DNA of 53,729 nucleotides from an uncultured Flavobacteriales bacterium (GCA_946480815.1 CAMLLB010000025.1:1-53729), one strand, 5' to 3'; shown: positions 1 to 7,550, counted from the stretch's first letter. The notes: generated by a model from the sequence alone, not told the origin. Numbers and translations: made by a program.

Positions 1-111
1 GGATCAGATCGCTTCCTCCCGGGGTGGTTTCCAGGAGCCAGATTACCCAACAAAGAAGCAGTAGAAGCAATGGATAAATTAATGCTTCAGCAGTCGAACC
101 GGTTATCTTAG
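1..111 (+). CDS. C-terminal end of an unidentified protein (5' truncated by the window)
   Basis: An open frame runs from the first base to a TAG stop at 109-111 and gives 36 residues ending in LMLQQSNRLS. The segment contains FLPGWFPGARLPN followed by what looks like an amphipathic helix (KEAVEAMDKLMLQQ). Codon use looks like ordinary coding sequence of this genome, and non-coding repeats begin soon after the stop. The start lies outside the window and I do not recognise the family from so short a tail. Confidence 0.5.
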   Translation, partial: GSDRFLPGWFPGARLPNKEAVEAMDKLMLQQSNRLS

Positions 112-190
112 TTTGTGTTCTCACGAAAGGAACCCGTCAAAAAGCAAACCGAAAAGCAAAGCCTGACAGAATGACATTTGGTTAATTCTT

Positions 191-310
191 AATTCCTAAT
201 TAAAAAATGTTCAAAGAGTTGACTTCGACTACGCTGCGCCTATGCTGAAGCTGCTGCGCAAGCATTCAGTCACCTTGTTCGCTAAAGTTTCAATATTCGC
301 AATTCGCAAT
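191..310. repeat. ~118-bp direct repeat, left copy, flanking the FadL-like gene
   Basis: This stretch begins AATTCCTAATTAAAAA and continues through GTTGACTTCGACTACGCTGC and TTCAGTCACCTTG to CAATATTCGCAATTCG. The same order of blocks recurs at 1883-2000 with a few substitutions and small indels. It merges on its right into a run of AATTCGC units (about five copies, 295-335). The rest of 112-414 holds no credible reading frame. Confidence 0.85.
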
Positions 311-414
311 TCGCAATTCGCAATTCGCAATTCATTTAGTTAAAGAGTTCAAAAATTCGCAATTCATCATTCAAACTTTTCAATTGTCAATTTTCAATTC
401 CGTAAATTAGAAAG

Positions 415-1884
415 ATGAGGATAAAATATGTATTACCACTTTTCAGTCTAAATTTGCTGCCTTTCGTCTCATTGGGGCAGGATAATCATTACTGGAACGA
501 TCAATTCGGGATCAAGGCAACAGCGCTGGGAGGTGCAGCCGTTGGCGGATTGAATGATTACTCGATGGTTTATTACAATGCGGCTGCCATGACACTGGTT
601 GAAAAAAGAGCGCTTTCCTTCTCCATGAATGCTTACCAGATCCGAAAATTCAAGCAACAGAATTCATTAGGCCCGGAACAGGACCTCCAAAGTACAGAGT
701 TTTCGGTTGTCCCAAATATGATCGCAGGGATCATGATCCCAAAAAAATTCCCGAAATGGCATATCGGGTACATGCTTTTATCCAAAAACGTCCATAACAG
801 TAAACTGAACTCCTTTCATTCGGGGAAATATGATGCTATTGAATCTCCGGGATCTGAGAAATTCATTTCCAAGTATGCCCAGGAGATCCGTAATATCGAA
901 TATTGGGTGGGATTCGGGATTTCCTATGATATCTCTCCGAATCTATCTGTGGGATTGACACACATGGGATGTTTTAAAAGTGTCCGGTATTACAATGATT
1001 ATTCTGTTACGGTTCTCCCACAAGACACTTCTTCTTCCCAGGACACGCGTCTTTCCTCCAATATTTCCTTCAATTACTGGGATGTAAAAGCCATGTTCAA
1101 ACCTTCCATCCTGCTTCATTACCCTAAATTCCGGATCGGTTTTGCAGCCACGCTCCCTACTTTCAACATTGTTGGACAAGGGACATTTTTTCGGGAATTC
1201 TACACACTCAACCTGGACGGCGACGGAATTCTTCCTTTCGATATTTCCATCGCATCCAAATCGACCAGACATCAAATCAAAGTCCGCAATCCGGCATCCT
1301 TCAGCTTAGGGATCAGTGCCCGGTTGACTGAAAAAATCTGGCTCAACATCACATCGGAATCATTTCTTGAGCAGAAATATTACCTGATCCATGACGACCC
1401 AACGGTGGCCGAGCGCTACCCGGAATTCATCAGCGATTCTACTATTCAGGCACTTTTCGGCGGACAGGAATTCCTCTCTTTCGGTGAAAGTGCGAGGCCT
1501 GTGACAAACATCGGGATCGGGATTGATGTACAGCTCACGAAGCGGGCCGCTTTTCAATTCGGAGGACATACGGATTTCAACTATAACCGGAACCCGGTTT
1601 ATTTGTTTACGCAACAACACATCCAATCTTCGCAATACAATCGCCTGGTCTTTGCTTTAGGAGGAAACCTGGACCTAAAAGATGGAAAACGTGCTTCTAT
1701 GGTGTTCGAATTTGGTTTTGCACTTCCCAAAACAACGGATTATGTGATTGATTTCACTACTCCCAACGCTGCACGAAATGGTTTGATGGGTGACCGTGGG
1801 GTTGGCGTGAAAACGCAGGCTTATTCTTACCGTTTGATGGTGGAACTGACTTTGGGGAAATTGATGAAGGAGGGGATTAAGTAA
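415..1884 (+). CDS. FadL/OMPP1-like outer-membrane transport protein
   Basis: The 489-residue product starts with a signal peptide (LFSLNLLPFVSLGQ) and then has the mature N-terminus typical of the FadL/TodX/OMPP1 group: an aromatic start, ATALGGAAVGG, and YYNAAAMTLV (the NPAA-like hatch motif). The rest alternates short hydrophobic strands with polar turns, as expected of a beta barrel of FadL size, and ends in a strand-rich tail (YSYRLMVELTLGKLM). The inferred role is uptake of hydrophobic compounds across the outer membrane; the substrate cannot be read from sequence. A TAAATTAG box (403-410, 7/8 to TAnnTTTG) lies only a few bases before the ATG, so the leader is probably very short. The gene stands alone between two direct repeats, which suggests it may have been inserted or duplicated as a cassette. 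Confidence 0.75.
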   Translation: MRIKYVLPLFSLNLLPFVSLGQDNHYWNDQFGIKATALGGAAVGGLNDYSMVYYNAAAMTLVEKRALSFSMNAYQIRKFKQQNSLGPEQDLQSTEFSVVPNMIAGIMIPKKFPKWHIGYMLLSKNVHNSKLNSFHSGKYDAIESPGSEKFISKYAQEIRNIEYWVGFGISYDISPNLSVGLTHMGCFKSVRYYNDYSVTVLPQDTSSSQDTRLSSNISFNYWDVKAMFKPSILLHYPKFRIGFAATLPTFNIVGQGTFFREFYTLNLDGDGILPFDISIASKSTRHQIKVRNPASFSLGISARLTEKIWLNITSESFLEQKYYLIHDDPTVAERYPEFISDSTIQALFGGQEFLSFGESARPVTNIGIGIDVQLTKRAAFQFGGHTDFNYNRNPVYLFTQQHIQSSQYNRLVFALGGNLDLKDGKRASMVFEFGFALPKTTDYVIDFTTPNAARNGLMGDRGVGVKTQAYSYRLMVELTLGKLMKEGIK

Positions 1885-2000
1885 TTCCTAATTAAAAAGT
1901 TAAGTTCAAAAAGTTGACTTCGACTACGCTGCGCCTATGCTGTAGCTCCTGCGTAAGTATTCAGTCACCTTGTTTGCTAAAGTTCAATATTCGTAATTCG
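1883..2000. repeat. ~118-bp direct repeat, right copy; followed by a hairpin and non-coding DNA
   Basis: This copy starts inside the stop codon of the FadL-like gene and repeats the blocks of 191-310: AATTCCTAATTAAAAAG, GTTGACTTCGACTACGCTGC, TTCAGTCACCTTG and CAATATTCG. Just after it a near-perfect palindrome TCCCAATAGCTATCGGGA (2003-2020) can fold as a short hairpin. Between 2021 and 2242 I see no gene on either strand that I would defend. Confidence 0.85.
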
Positions 2001-2242
2001 TATCCCAATAGCTATCGGGACGTAATTCGTATTCCCTGAAAGTTTTTTCGGAAAATTTAATTGAAAATTGCGCAAAACAAGCCCTTTGCATTTGTTAAAT
2101 CCTTCACACAACTACGCTCTCCAACGCTCTATCTACGCTTTATCCTCCCTTAATCCACAGAGTATCCTCCCACTATCTATTTTTAACCTTTCGGATCGGC
2201 ATCCATTGGTTACACTTTTGGGAAAACATCCCACATGGGGAT

Positions 2243-2356
2243 TTACCGGAAGCGTAAAAAGATCAAAACGGAACCCGCAACTAACCACAACCAAAAGGTG
2301 CGATCTACAAAGTTCATGATCCGCAATTTGTATTCTTTCATGATTTCTACTTGCAT
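2243..2356 (-). CDS. Putative 37-aa single-pass membrane protein
   Basis: Reading the reverse strand from ATG at 2356 to TAA at 2243-2245 gives a 37-residue peptide: a charged N-terminus (MQVEIMKEYKLRI) and a hydrophobic stretch FWLWLVAGSVLIFLRF that fits one membrane span followed by a positive end. A full TACCTTTG box lies at 2366-2373 (reverse strand), about ten bases before the ATG, so the mRNA would be almost leaderless, as for other genes in this window. A longer forward-strand frame overlapping it (2068-2319) has no promoter and an implausible composition. No family recognised; the promoter position is the main support. Confidence 0.45.
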   Translation of the reverse strand: MQVEIMKEYKLRIMNFVDRTFWLWLVAGSVLIFLRFR

Positions 2357-2365
2357 TTGTTGTTG

Positions 2366-2373
2366 CAAAGGTA
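2366..2373 (-). promoter_or_regulatory. -7 promoter box TACCTTTG for the 37-aa membrane protein
   Basis: The reverse strand reads TACCTTTG, an exact match to the Bacteroidota TAnnTTTG element, placed so that transcription would begin at or just before the ATG at 2356. No clear TTG element is seen about 20 bases further upstream. Confidence 0.45.
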
Positions 2374-2494
2374 GAGCGCGGATTCCGGAAGGAAGTTAAG
2401 GGGGAGTGAAGAGTGGGTTAATAATTGCGAATTTCCAAACAATTGCGAATGAACAATTAACCAAGTGAGAAACTTCATCTAATAGTTTCCCCAA

Positions 2495-3181
2495 TTATTT
2501 ATTTGCTTTTTTAGCTTCATCTTTTAATTCAGCCATTCCAACAATTGACTTGAGTTTCAATTCTCTTTCATGTTTATGGACATACCATTCTTCAAACAAC
2601 ATCTCAATTAATTGAACTAATAGTTGAGCTTCTTTTGGCTCTACTTCTATTATTAAATTGATGTCATTTTCCATATGGGCACCGATATTCCCAACCTTTC
2701 TAATGGCATCAATCGATTTCCAAGTTAAAGGATCAACCCTATCTTCTATAGCATTAATTTCATCGACCAACCTTCCCTTTTTTACTCCCCAAAAATCTCT
2801 AATCATACCTTGTAAACATCTTCTCGAAAGGGTGGCAGATGCTTTAGGACTTAAATCCAAAATCGCGTACGCTTCTTCATAATCTTGTCTAATTGCGATT
2901 GGAATGTAATCAGGATAAACATTTGCTTTTGTATCTGGTAATAATGTCCATTCTTTTATTAGACCTCCTCTTTGCCATAGATGAATATAATTGTACTCAT
3001 ATAATTGCACATAAAGTGACAGCTTTTTACAATCTGTATTGGGACAAACAATCCATATAGAATCAAGACTTTTAGTTCCGTCTGTGTTTTTGATTCTCAA
3101 ATTTGACTCACTTTTATGGTAGTCATTATCATTTACAGTTGTTTTTGTTTTGCAGTGTGGGCAAGTCCAATTGAAAGCCAT
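2495..3181 (-). CDS. DUF4145 domain protein with N-terminal zinc ribbon
   Basis: The 228-residue product begins with a zinc-ribbon arrangement: CPHCK at about residues 7-10 and CPNTDCKK near residue 50. The middle and C-terminal part match the DUF4145 helical domain: SPKASATLSRRCLQGMIRDF, then KVGNIGAHM and VEPKEAQLLVQLIEMLFEEWY. In known genomes DUF4145 occurs alone or fused to restriction and phage-defence enzymes and its biochemical role is not established. No nuclease or helicase partner lies next to it here. The product is cytoplasmic, with no signal peptide. The gene is flanked by non-coding repeat-rich DNA on both sides, consistent with an accessory island. Confidence 0.8.
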   Translation of the reverse strand: MAFNWTCPHCKTKTTVNDNDYHKSESNLRIKNTDGTKSLDSIWIVCPNTDCKKLSLYVQLYEYNYIHLWQRGGLIKEWTLLPDTKANVYPDYIPIAIRQDYEEAYAILDLSPKASATLSRRCLQGMIRDFWGVKKGRLVDEINAIEDRVDPLTWKSIDAIRKVGNIGAHMENDINLIIEVEPKEAQLLVQLIEMLFEEWYVHKHERELKLKSIVGMAELKDEAKKANK

Positions 3182-3494
3182 AATTCAGTGAATTTTTAAT
3201 TGTCAATACTACACAAAATTCTTTCACACACTCTAAAACAATTGTGTGACACAACACAGCTACTATCGGAATTGTGTTTATTTACGGATTGATTACTCAA
3301 ATCCTCCTCCTCATTCCTCCTCCAAAGGAGGAAGCACGTATTTCCCTCTAAAAGAGATTTCCACACCTCATTCTCATTTCCATTTTATTTCTCATTCTCT
3401 TACCTGTGATTTATGTAACTTTCTTACAAAAAAATATAAGAGCCCGGTGGTGAGAAGGTCTATTTTAAGCCACATACTTATAAAACTTCACGCC
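3182..3494. other. Non-coding gap with palindromes and CATTCTC-type repeats
   Basis: No convincing gene is visible. The gap holds a TTCCTCC/GGAGGAA hairpin (3314-3333) and a run of CTCATTCTCATTTCC-like units (about 3367-3403) that resemble the repeats at 6954-6990 and 35776-35852. A longer frame through this gap that reaches the next gene is best treated as an untranslated extension. Confidence 0.5.
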
Positions 3495-3830
3495 ATGGAA
3501 AACTCAATTACTTCAAACCTGCGCTGGTATCATTACCTTTCAGCATTCTTTGCCGGTTTTTTCCTGGCTAATGCGATTCCACACCTGTTTAACGGTATTT
3601 CGGGAGACGCTTTTCCAACTCCTTTTGCAGAAGAACCCGGAATAGGACTTTCCTCACCGCTGACAAATGTTTTGTGGGCACTTGGAAACCTGGTAATCGG
3701 TTACCTGCTTTTCAGAATTGGCAGGGTCAACTCCCGAAGAATCGGTGTGCTGATCGTTTTCTTTATCGGTGCGGCAGCTATCAGTATTGCATTAAGTATT
3801 CTTTTCGCGGATAAGGATTTTGTGTATTGA
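3495..3830 (+). CDS. Small integral membrane protein (111 aa)
   Basis: Starting at the ATG at 3495 gives MENSITSNLRWYHYLSAFF and three hydrophobic stretches: YHYLSAFFAGFFLANAI, LTNVLWALGNLVIGYLLF and IGVLIVFFIGAAAISIALSI. The motif NAIPHLFNGISGDAFPTPFA near the first span recurs in small uncharacterised membrane proteins of many bacteria. The frame is open further upstream to 3246, but that part is low-complexity (PPPHSSSKGG) and lies over repeats, so the internal ATG is preferred. Function unknown; likely cytoplasmic-membrane protein. It stands alone. Confidence 0.7.
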   Translation: MENSITSNLRWYHYLSAFFAGFFLANAIPHLFNGISGDAFPTPFAEEPGIGLSSPLTNVLWALGNLVIGYLLFRIGRVNSRRIGVLIVFFIGAAAISIALSILFADKDFVY

Positions 3831-3911
3831 GAAATTCCAGCAATCATTACTGTTGATCAATGTGAGAAGAAAATGGTACGGGAGTCGAACCACTCATTTT
3901 ATTCATAGCTG

Positions 3912-4331
3912 CTAAACTCCCAATAACCATCTTACGTCAAAAACATCCGTTATCTCAATTAGTTTTTGGTCATCGTCATTCTTATTGAAATGATCCTTTT
4001 TGTTGGCTTCCAACTTTTCAATAAGCACTTTTCTATCATTGCTGGTTTTGCAGTGCAGAAAAATGGACATATAATTCCCAATTTTTCTTCCTTCTTCGTG
4101 TACCAGGTCGGAACCATGAATAATTATTCTGTCGGAAACCAGCGATCCACTAACGACAGGTGTTTCTGTGTAAACCTGTAATAATTCCTTTCCAAAAGTT
4201 TCAAATTGCAAGGTACCGCCAAAGCAGGATTGGTAAAACCGGAGTGCTTTTATACAATTCCCGGAAAATGTGATAAAAACCGCACTCGTTACCTTATTCG
4301 TATGCTCATCCATGTAGCATAAATTAAGCAT
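3912..4331 (-). CDS. VOC/PhnB-like (glyoxalase-fold) protein
   Basis: The product of up to 139 residues has the layout of PhnB-type VOC proteins: TSAVFITFSGNCIKALRFYQ, then SCFGGTLQFETFG, a central SDRIIIHGSDLV and a final DVFDVRWLLGV. This group contains uncharacterised beta-alpha-beta paired proteins related to glyoxalase and extradiol dioxygenases; a reaction cannot be assigned. It is the last gene of a four-gene reverse-strand operon and its first ATG overlaps the stop of the upstream SRPBCC gene by 8 bases, consistent with translational coupling. An alternative start, MDEHTNK at 4313, would remove the overlap. SRPBCC and VOC genes commonly travel together. Confidence 0.75.
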   Translation of the reverse strand: MLNLCYMDEHTNKVTSAVFITFSGNCIKALRFYQSCFGGTLQFETFGKELLQVYTETPVVSGSLVSDRIIIHGSDLVHEEGRKIGNYMSIFLHCKTSNDRKVLIEKLEANKKDHFNKNDDDQKLIEITDVFDVRWLLGV

Positions 4332-4773
4332 CCGGAATTTCAGGTTCTACAAGCTTAATCAATTTATCCAACGATTCCTGCCAACCTAAATAACACATTT
4401 CTGCCGGAATTGCCTGAGGAATCCCTTCTTGCAGCACTTTAAGTTCCGTGCCGCAGATCACCTTATTCAGCTGTATGATTGTTGTCATTTCTCCGGGTAA
4501 ATTGGGATCATCAAACGTATCGGTGTATTTAATAAATGCATCCTGTTTTATTTCAAGATACTCTCCACCAAAAGAATGTCCATTTCCTGTACTGAAATTG
4601 ATAAAGGTCATTTTGAACTTACCTCCTACCTTAAAATCCATTTGCTGTACCGTGCATAAAAATCCATATGGAGGAAGCCAGGTGGAATATGCAATGGAGT
4701 CTTCAAACGCCCGAAACACCTTTTCCGGGCTTGCTTTAATTACTCTGTGGAGTGAAACACTGTTGCTTGTCAT
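4324..4773 (-). CDS. SRPBCC (AHSA1-like) domain protein
   Basis: The 149-residue product has the START/AHSA1 signature: HRVIKASPEKVFRAFED near the N-terminus, then WLPPYGFLCTVQQMDFKVGGKFKMTF, GGEYLEI, and a C-terminal helix GWQESLDKLIKLVEPE. The family has a helix-grip fold with a hydrophobic pocket; ligands of most members are unknown and a co-chaperone role is proven only for eukaryotic Aha1. It is third in the operon, 54 bases after the DoxX-like gene, and is a distant paralogue of the SRPBCC gene at 5238-5657. Cytoplasmic, no signal peptide. Confidence 0.85.
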   Translation of the reverse strand: MTSNSVSLHRVIKASPEKVFRAFEDSIAYSTWLPPYGFLCTVQQMDFKVGGKFKMTFINFSTGNGHSFGGEYLEIKQDAFIKYTDTFDDPNLPGEMTTIIQLNKVICGTELKVLQEGIPQAIPAEMCYLGWQESLDKLIKLVEPEIPDA

Positions 4774-4827
4774 TTTATTGAAGTTTTATGATTAATAATG
4801 AATTCTTTTATTCTTTGCCGACACGCA

Positions 4828-5223
4828 TCAATTGACTGATAACCTGCTTTGGCTGTAATTCTGAATTTTCTTGTTATATACATAAGAAACGGCCAAAATT
4901 CCCAGTACCACAAGCGGCATTAACATGAACCCCACGTTTTTGTCTACACAGGCATGACTGATGAATGCAAAGATTAAATTAAAGGTAAGTCCCGCATATG
5001 CCCATTCTTTTAGCGTCTCCGGAGTTTTAGAATAGGAAATTGCCAGGACTCCAAGTGCTTTACAGAAAATAAGGGTGTAGGCGAAATAATCCGGATAACC
5101 CAGGGGTTCTGTACCCGCATTTACATATTCCGGGGCAAAGATTACAGTGCTAAGCGGCATAACACCTTCCCAAAGAATGATGATGACAGTTGCCACCCAA
5201 AAAATTATTTTAAACTTTTTCAT
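4828..5223 (-). CDS. DoxX-like membrane protein
   Basis: The 131-residue product has four predicted membrane spans: IIFWVATVIIILWEGV, YFAYTLIFCKALGVLAIS, WAYAGLTFNLIFAFISHAC and VGFMLMPLVVLGILAVSYVY. Length, span pattern and the LGYPDYFAYTLIFCKALGVLAI region fit the DoxX/DoxX-like family (SURF4-related). In other species some members act with thiol or redox enzymes, but most are uncharacterised. It lies 14 bases behind the first SRPBCC gene, in a set (SRPBCC, DoxX, SRPBCC, VOC) that recurs in soil and aquatic bacteria; the inference is a shared stress or small-molecule response. Confidence 0.8.
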   Translation of the reverse strand: MKKFKIIFWVATVIIILWEGVMPLSTVIFAPEYVNAGTEPLGYPDYFAYTLIFCKALGVLAISYSKTPETLKEWAYAGLTFNLIFAFISHACVDKNVGFMLMPLVVLGILAVSYVYNKKIQNYSQSRLSVN

Positions 5224-5237
5224 CGCATTAAATTTTA

Positions 5238-5657
5238 TTAGTTTGATTCAACATATTTTACAAAGTTGTTCAGGATCGCTTGCCATCCTTGTTTCTGAAA
5301 TTCAGGGTCATTTTCTGTTTCAGGGTCAAATGTGGTCGCTATTTTGGTTTGCCCATTTTGCTCTGTAAACAAAGTAGTAGCCTTTCTTCCGTCACCCATT
5401 GTGTATGTAATTTCCTTGTGCAGTTCCACCTGGTCATAAGTACCTTCAAAGTCAAAACCGAAGCTCCCATCTCTGGCTTCCATTCGATGCTTGAATTTAC
5501 CGCCTGTTCTCAGGTCGTTTTCACTGCTTGGGGTGTGCCAGCTTGGGTCGGCGCTGTTCCATTGAATAATGTCGTCCGGTGTATTCCAAGCTTTCCAAAC
5601 TTTTGTCACAGGAGCGCTTACTACTGTTTCTACCGTAATTCTTGTTACTTGTTCCAT
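5238..5657 (-). CDS. SRPBCC (AHSA1-like) domain protein, first gene of operon
   Basis: The chosen ATG at 5657 gives 139 residues beginning MEQVTRITVETVVSAPVTKVWKAW. The frame stays open upstream, but that extension covers the intergenic promoter region. Hallmarks are VSAPVTKVWKAWN, IIQWNSADPSWHTP, DLRTGGKFKHRMEARDG, FDFEGTYDQV and the final helix QGWQAILNNFVKYVESN, which matches the AHSA1 subfamily closely. It heads the four-gene operon and lies divergent from the GlxA-type regulator 132 bases away, which is the obvious candidate regulator. A CAAAAGTA sequence (5685-5692; TACTTTTG on the reverse strand) is a good -7 box for it. Confidence 0.88.
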   Translation of the reverse strand: MEQVTRITVETVVSAPVTKVWKAWNTPDDIIQWNSADPSWHTPSSENDLRTGGKFKHRMEARDGSFGFDFEGTYDQVELHKEITYTMGDGRKATTLFTEQNGQTKIATTFDPETENDPEFQKQGWQAILNNFVKYVESN

Positions 5658-5684
5658 TGTTATTTTTTTTAAAGTTTTATAATT

Positions 5685-5692
5685 CAAAAGTA
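5685..5692 (-). promoter_or_regulatory. -7 box TACTTTTG for the SRPBCC-DoxX-SRPBCC-VOC operon
   Basis: The reverse strand reads TACTTTTG, a full TAnnTTTG match, 28 bases before the ATG of the first SRPBCC gene. It lies in the short region shared with the divergent regulator gene, where an operator for that regulator would be expected. No clear -33 TTG is seen. Confidence 0.45.
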
Positions 5693-5789
5693 CAATGGAA
5701 TGTAAACCCCGGTCTATTGTAAAAAATGACAACTTTAGGGGTGGATTATGACAAAACATTTTTATCTTGTGACTCAAAATTTTGTTGAT

Positions 5790-6767
5790 ATGCGCATTTC
5801 AGTATTTGTACCTGAGTATGGAGTGATCGAAGCCGTTACACCACCTTTTAGAACGTTTCATACCGCCAATGAATTTTTGACAACATTTGGTAAAAAGCCC
5901 GTTTTTGAGGTAGAATATGTTGGCTTAAATGAATATGTACCTGCAAATAACGGGGAATACATGATCAAAACAAACAGGTTGCTCAAGGATGTGACTGAAA
6001 CGGACCTACTGATCATACCTCCTACATTTGGCGACACCCAAAAAGGAATACAAGCTAATGCGGAAGCGATACCTTACTTTAAAAAGTTATATGAGGGAGG
6101 TGCAAGCCTTGCCAGTTTATGTATCGGTGCTTTTCTTTTAGCTGAAACAGGTTTACTGGATGGGAAGAAATGTTCTACACATTGGGCACATATTAATGAG
6201 TTTAAAGAAAGATACCCGGATGTGGAAGTCGAAGACGGGGCCATAATAACAGAGCATGAAAATATTTACAGCAGTGGCGGAGCAAGCAGTTTGTGGAATT
6301 TGATATTATACCTGGTTGAAAAGTTCACTGACAGAGAAACTGCAGTAATGATTTCAAAATATTTTGCATTGGATATCGGGAGAGATAGTCAATCCCAATT
6401 CGCGATATTCAGGGGACAAAGAAATCATGGTGATATTGAAATTCAAAAAGTACAGGATTACATTGAAAAAAACTATTGTGAAAAGATAACAATAGAAACA
6501 TTGGCAAGTTTAATTAATACGGGGCGCAGAACTTTTGAAAGAAGATTTAAAGAGGCTACGAATAATACATCCATAGAATATATACAAAGAGTGAGGATCG
6601 AAGCTGCCAAAAACTTTTTCGAGGCATCAAGAAAGAATGTGTCAGAAATCATGTTTGATGTAGGCTATACCGACACAAAAGCATTTAGAGATACGTTCAA
6701 AAAGATTACAGGGCTTACTCCAATTGAATATAGAAATAAGTTTGCACGGGTTTCAAATGAGGTGTAA
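5790..6767 (+). CDS. GlxA-type transcriptional regulator (DJ-1/PfpI + AraC HTH)
   Basis: From ATG 5790 the product is 325 residues; an in-frame ATG at 5748 would add 14. The N-terminal half is a DJ-1/PfpI-like amidotransferase fold: ISVFVPEYGVIEAV, LLIIPPTFGD, a nucleophile-elbow-like ASLCIGAFLLAETGLLDGKK and CSTHWAHINEFKERYP. The C-terminal half is a double helix-turn-helix of the AraC family: ITIETLASLINTGRRTFERR and the signature SEIMFDVGYTDTKAFRDTFK followed by GLTPIEYRNKF. Such GlxA-like proteins act as DNA-binding regulators whose DJ-1 domain is thought to sense a ligand. Divergent placement next to the SRPBCC operon makes that operon its likely target. Confidence 0.88.
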   Translation: MRISVFVPEYGVIEAVTPPFRTFHTANEFLTTFGKKPVFEVEYVGLNEYVPANNGEYMIKTNRLLKDVTETDLLIIPPTFGDTQKGIQANAEAIPYFKKLYEGGASLASLCIGAFLLAETGLLDGKKCSTHWAHINEFKERYPDVEVEDGAIITEHENIYSSGGASSLWNLILYLVEKFTDRETAVMISKYFALDIGRDSQSQFAIFRGQRNHGDIEIQKVQDYIEKNYCEKITIETLASLINTGRRTFERRFKEATNNTSIEYIQRVRIEAAKNFFEASRKNVSEIMFDVGYTDTKAFRDTFKKITGLTPIEYRNKFARVSNEV

Positions 6768-7121
6768 TTTTTCTTTTGACCCGATTCTGCCAAAAAACCT
6801 GGAATACGGTGCCTTTTGAGCAAAAGGGGGATCGAACTGATTGATTTCAGGAAACCGAATGAAATCGGTCCTTACGGAAGATTTGGGTTTTGCCACCCTC
6901 CTTAATCCTCCCTCGAGGGAGGAGACAGAATCGTAGCTTCGAACCGGGATTCCCCTCATTCTCATTCTCATTCTGTTTCTCGCTCTGAAAAAGAAGAGTC
7001 AGCCATGGCTGACGAAGACTGAGGCTTCGTCTTAAAAGACGAAAAAAGCCGATTGATAGCCAGAAAAACAGAGTGAGTGTGAGAGCGAGTATTGATGGAC
7101 AAAAAGCAAAAAAGCATCCAA
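6768..7121. other. Non-coding, palindrome-rich gap between the regulator and GIY-YIG gene
   Basis: No real gene is seen. Three palindromes stand out: TCCTCCCTCGAGGGAGGA (6906-6923), GTCAGCCATGGCTGAC (6998-7013) and TTCGTCTT-AA-AAGACGAA (7026-7043). CTCATTCTCATTCTGTT at about 6961-6977 is matched in inverted orientation near 7068-7090 (AACAGAGTGAGTGTGAGAG), giving an imperfect inverted-repeat element around the two central palindromes. Confidence 0.6.
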
Positions 7122-7373
7122 CTAAGTTATGACTCCTTGTTTTCGAAGAAAATTTTTTCCTGCTGTTGACTTCAGATATTTTTCACGCTTTCGTGCTAAT
7201 GAAGTTTCTCCGACCTCTTCCGAATAAACCAATTTCCATGGAACAAATGATTTTGTATAAGCAGATTTCCCTGAATTGTGTTCTTTTAGTCGGGCTTCAA
7301 CTTCTTGTGCCATTCCCACATAAAATGATCCATTGAGCTCACTTTGTATTACGTAGACTGAATAGTGTTTCAT
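7122..7373 (-). CDS. GIY-YIG domain protein (UPF0213/YhbQ-like size)
   Basis: The 83-residue product is a single GIY-YIG domain. YSVYVIQSELNGSFYVGMAQ is the GIY...YVG core, followed by the conserved RLKEHNSGKSAYTK with the catalytic-type Arg and the PWKLVYSEE strand, and a C-terminal KREKYLKSTAGKNFLRK helix. The family includes many small stand-alone proteins with presumed but mostly untested nuclease activity; similar proteins are frequent and often multicopy in Bacteroidota. It is on the same strand as and downstream of the tRNA-Phe gene and its tandem repeats. Confidence 0.88.
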   Translation of the reverse strand: MKHYSVYVIQSELNGSFYVGMAQEVEARLKEHNSGKSAYTKSFVPWKLVYSEEVGETSLARKREKYLKSTAGKNFLRKQGVIT

Positions 7374-7418
7374 TGAATGAATATACCGAAAAGATCTTAA
7401 TCTCTAAAGAGATGCCTG

Positions 7419-7550
7419 TGGTGATGGAGGGAATCCCTGCCTGACTGCGTCATGCAGACAGGGAACCCCGCGGCACAGTAATCGAAAATCCTTGTGTCGG
7501 GGGAATAGGGAATAAAAAAAAGCTCCAGAAATAATCCTGGAGCTTCCGAG
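7419..7550 (-). repeat. tRNA-Phe-derived tandem repeat, distal unit (132 bp)
   Basis: On the tRNA-coding strand this unit ends in the 3' part of tRNA-Phe (GATTCCCTCCATCACCA) followed at its other edge by the same terminator hairpin found after the tRNA. A 27-bp segment, 7436-7462, splits what would be the T-loop. Positions 7484-7503 match tRNA positions 7701-7720 exactly over 20 bases, but in inverted orientation. It differs from the neighbouring unit by about four substitutions and two one-base indels. Confidence 0.9.
7513..7545 (-). terminator. Terminator hairpin inside the tandem array (second copy)
   Basis: On the reverse strand AAGCTCCAG-GATTATTT-CTGGAGCTT is followed by a run of T. It is identical in its stem to the terminator directly after tRNA-Phe and is carried as part of the repeat unit. 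Confidence 0.75.

Noticed and set aside
295..335. Regular repeats that could suggest a CRISPR array
   Set aside because: The units are only seven bases, contiguous and without spacers; there are no cas genes in the window.
2068..2319. Forward 83-aa frame after the FadL-like gene
   Set aside because: No promoter, composition unlike neighbours, and it overlaps a better-supported reverse-strand small gene with an exact -7 box.
6753..6971. 72-aa reverse frame after the GlxA-type regulator
   Set aside because: Begins in CATTCTC repeats (MRMRMR start) and crosses a palindrome; no regulatory signals.
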